Origin: Bryobacterales bacterium
GTDB taxonomy: Bacteria > Acidobacteriota > Terriglobia > Bryobacterales > Bryobacteraceae
DNA length: 5,652 nucleotides
Direction of reading: 5' to 3'
NCBI GenBank assembly: GCA_003132865.1
Contig: PKYZ01000182.1
Coordinates: forward strand, 1-5,652
Shown here piece by piece: positions 3,952 through 5,652 of this stretch; within the stretch, counting starts at the first letter, position 1, and each line of letters begins with the position of its first letter. The position numbers were made by a program, and so were the translations under genes. Under the pieces are notes generated by a model. The model worked only from the letters and a program-made list of their open reading frames with translations, was not told the DNA's origin and ran no database searches.

Positions 3952-5652
3952 CCGGGTCGCCAGGTCCCACACAGTGAGCATCTTGTCCGCGGACGCCGAA
4001 ACCGCCCGCTTCCCGTCCGGCGTCACCGCCACGCCATAGACAGGACGAGAGTGGCCTTCCAGCGTGCGCAACACGCGGCCGGTCTTCAGGTCCCACACCT
4101 TCAGCGTTGTGTCCCGAGACGCGGAAACCGCCCGCTTCCCGTCCGCCGTGATTGCCACACCATCGACAGAATTAGAGTGGTCTTCCAGTGTGAGCAGCAC
4201 GTGGCTGGTCGCCAGGTCCCACACCTTCAGCGTGTTGTCTGAAGACGCGGAAACTGCCCGCTTCCCGTCCGGCGTCACCGCTACGCCATTGACGCTGCGG
4301 GAGTGGCCTGCCAGCGTTCGCAGCAGGGACGTGCCTGGCGGGTGAAGCGCGGGATGCAGCGGGCGCAACCATGGCTTCGGCGCGCCTCGGGCGATTTTTT
4401 CAATGAACCGTTGAATCGCTGGAGTGTCCCGGTGTGGCAGCAGTCGGCCTACCACCTGCGATGCGAACTGGTGCGGATCCTTGTCGATCACGTGCGCGGA
4501 CAGCCGGACTGCGCCGCGGATCAATTCCAGCGCCTCCGGGTCTGGATATTGCGCGCGCACGTAGTCCAATTGCAGGTCGTGCAGGCGGATACCATCGCCC
4601 GACGCCTCGCGCTGCGCCAGCGAGAGACCGATAAACCGGTCGGCGGTTTCGAGCGCCTCGGCTTCGTCCACGTTCCACAATGTCTGCTGAGCGGCGGGCG
4701 CGACAGCCATGTCTTCCAACATCACGGCCAGTGCGAGGTAGCGCTGCGCGGCAACGGGGTCCTCCTCGCGGAGGGCCTCGAAGCTGACTTGAATTGCGCG
4801 AAACAGCGTGGTGTGCGGCTCCGGGAAGCGGGCCTTGATTTGGGCCAGGTCCGCGCGGCGGAGGTGGCCGAGCACGATATCCCAGTGGGCCGCGGGCTTG
4901 CCCCTGAGCTGCGCGCCGATCATGGCCAGCGCCAGCGGCAGGTTCTGGCATTCGGCGATCACTTCACTCGCCTGGGATGGCAGGGACTCAGGTGGAAGGG
5001 CGGACCAGCGGGCGAGCACTTCGCGCGCTTCACCGGTGGTGGGGAGAAAGGCCGTAAACTCGCGCGCGCCGAACGTGGGGGCGATGCCGGTGTCGCGCGT
5101 GGTGACGAGCAGGCGCGAGCGCGGCGATTCGGTGCGGAACGGCTCGATGTCGGCGGCGTGCCAGACATCGTCCAGCACGATCAGCGCGGCCTTGTCCCGG
5201 AATGCGTTGCGGTACTGGCTGACGCAGGCCTGATCGCCCGAGTATGCGCCCAGGAGCTGGCGCAGTCCGGGGACGGCTTCGATGCGCTGGTCGAAGCTGA
5301 GCCGGGATTCCTTGCCGATGGTGAACCAGAAGATGCCGTCCGGGTAGGCGTGGCGCACGACTTCGTTATGGCAGAGCGCCTGGGCGAGGACGGTTTTGCC
5401 GATGCCGCCCATGCCCTGCAGGGCGGTGAGGGCGATGTTGCGGTTAGGCGCGTCCTGGAAGAGGGCGTTGCGGAGGGCGGTTAGGATTTCGGGGCGGTCC
5501 ACGAAGTTATCGGGGAGGGGCGGGGCGTTGTTGTAGCGGGGCTGCGTGTCGGGCGGGGCAATTACGCCGAGGCGCTTGGCGATGCTGTCTTGAAGCTGGT
5601 CGAGGGATGCGGCGTAGTTCGCGGGGTCGCTGAAGTCGATCCATTGGCGGAC
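3892..5652 (-). CDS. STAND NTPase, probable TIR - NB-ARC - WD40 protein (5' end outside the window)
   Basis: A signal-transduction ATPase of the NB-ARC (AP-ATPase) class, in which ligand sensing by repeats triggers nucleotide-driven oligomerisation and activates an N-terminal effector. The frame is open to the window edge (586 residues visible), so a GTG at 5502 is internal. Counting from the edge: residues 1-20 (QWIDFSDPANY) resemble the end of a bacterial TIR domain, though the catalytic part is not visible; PPLPDNFVDRPE at 43-54 is the usual linker; Walker A GMGGIGKT 80-87; Walker B LIVLDDVW 157-164; LLVTTRD 181-187; NLPLAL 237-242 (GLPLA-like); winged helix about 270-330; LHD 357-359 in place of MHD. 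Three WD40 repeats follow at 444-569. The last 17 residues are out of frame with the family's end, so the stop at 3892 is premature. Seven blades normally close a propeller, so three is few. Homologous architectures include phage-defence proteins; a defence role here is inference. Confidence 0.88.
   Translation of the reverse strand, partial: VRQWIDFSDPANYAASLDQLQDSIAKRLGVIAPPDTQPRYNNAPPLPDNFVDRPEILTALRNALFQDAPNRNIALTALQGMGGIGKTVLAQALCHNEVVRHAYPDGIFWFTIGKESRLSFDQRIEAVPGLRQLLGAYSGDQACVSQYRNAFRDKAALIVLDDVWHAADIEPFRTESPRSRLLVTTRDTGIAPTFGAREFTAFLPTTGEAREVLARWSALPPESLPSQASEVIAECQNLPLALAMIGAQLRGKPAAHWDIVLGHLRRADLAQIKARFPEPHTTLFRAIQVSFEALREEDPVAAQRYLALAVMLEDMAVAPAAQQTLWNVDEAEALETADRFIGLSLAQREASGDGIRLHDLQLDYVRAQYPDPEALELIRGAVRLSAHVIDKDPHQFASQVVGRLLPHRDTPAIQRFIEKIARGAPKPWLRPLHPALHPPGTSLLRTLAGHSRSVNGVAVTPDGKRAVSASSDNTLKVWDLATSHVLLTLEDHSNSVDGVAITADGKRAVSASRDTTLKVWDLKTGRVLRTLEGHSRPVYGVAVTPDGKRAVSASADKMLTVWDLATRYGHRHIPLRYARASPAFAD
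3946..4323 (-). repeat. Three tandem 126-bp WD40-coding repeats
   Basis: Units at 4198-4323, 4072-4197 and 3946-4071 each encode 42 residues of the form L.TLxxHSxxVxGVAVTPDGKRAVSAS, then DxxLxVWDL. By eye unit 1 and unit 3 agree at 32 of 42 residues, and unit 1 and unit 2 at 30. The DNA is also alike, with the core complementary to CGCTTCCCGTCCG at exact 126-bp spacing. Such high similarity points to recent duplication or gene conversion, and makes loss of units by recombination likely. Confidence 0.9.

Noticed and set aside
3946..4323. CRISPR-like regular repeats
   Set aside because: The 126-bp period is exactly 42 codons in frame with WD40 protein repeats and has no spacers.
4303..5484. 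Long 393-codon open frame on the plus strand
   Set aside because: It is fully antisense to the NB-ARC gene, has no recognisable domain, and is the expected shadow in GC-rich DNA.
5500..5502. GTG as the start codon of the NB-ARC protein
   Set aside because: The frame stays open for 50 further codons to the window edge, with the family's linker and a TIR-like segment, so this GTG is internal.

Overview
All supported genes in this GC-rich window lie on the minus strand, so it is best read from right to left. The source looks like a free-living bacterium rich in accessory genes. A large TIR/NB-ARC/WD40-type STAND protein, an exported TPR protein and a group II intron together would suit an Acidobacteriota (Solibacter/Bryobacter-like) genome. 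That placement rests on protein style only and is weak.

Layout from right to left. (1) 5652-3892: the C-terminal part of a STAND NTPase. It has the probable tail of a TIR-like domain at the window edge, a full NB-ARC module, and three 42-residue WD40 repeats. The frame is open to the window edge, so the true start lies outside. An in-frame TAG ends it early, and the remnant of its last WD40 blade can still be read beyond the stop, to about 3784. (2) 3783-3505: a non-coding stretch with a short direct repeat, a weak terminator-like hairpin, and a 61-bp 3' fragment of a tRNA-Ser(GCT) gene running from the anticodon loop to CCA. No 5' half is present, which is the usual scar of an element integrated into a tRNA gene. 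(3) 3392-2849: a DinJ/YafQ-type toxin-antitoxin pair with a perfect 12-bp-arm operator. The antitoxin is intact. The toxin is frameshifted and has lost its C-terminal end exactly where a tRNA-3'-end-like sequence begins. (4) 2744-1599: an exported TPR-repeat protein. (5) 1512-1: the 5' part of a group II intron, about 90 bp downstream of the TPR gene, carrying a reverse transcriptase/maturase ORF that stops at a TAG before the maturase domain. The intron 3' end is outside the window.

Together this looks like the edge of a genomic island. By the geometry of tRNA integration, the STAND gene would lie on the element side of the tRNA scar and the toxin-antitoxin and TPR genes on the flanking chromosome side. 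Three of the four main protein-coding loci other than the antitoxin carry lesions (RT stop codon, toxin frameshift, STAND tail), so the region is either decaying or contains sequence errors. The most interesting items are the STAND protein as a candidate anti-phage gene, the tRNA-Ser attachment scar, and the toxin-less antitoxin with its intact operator.
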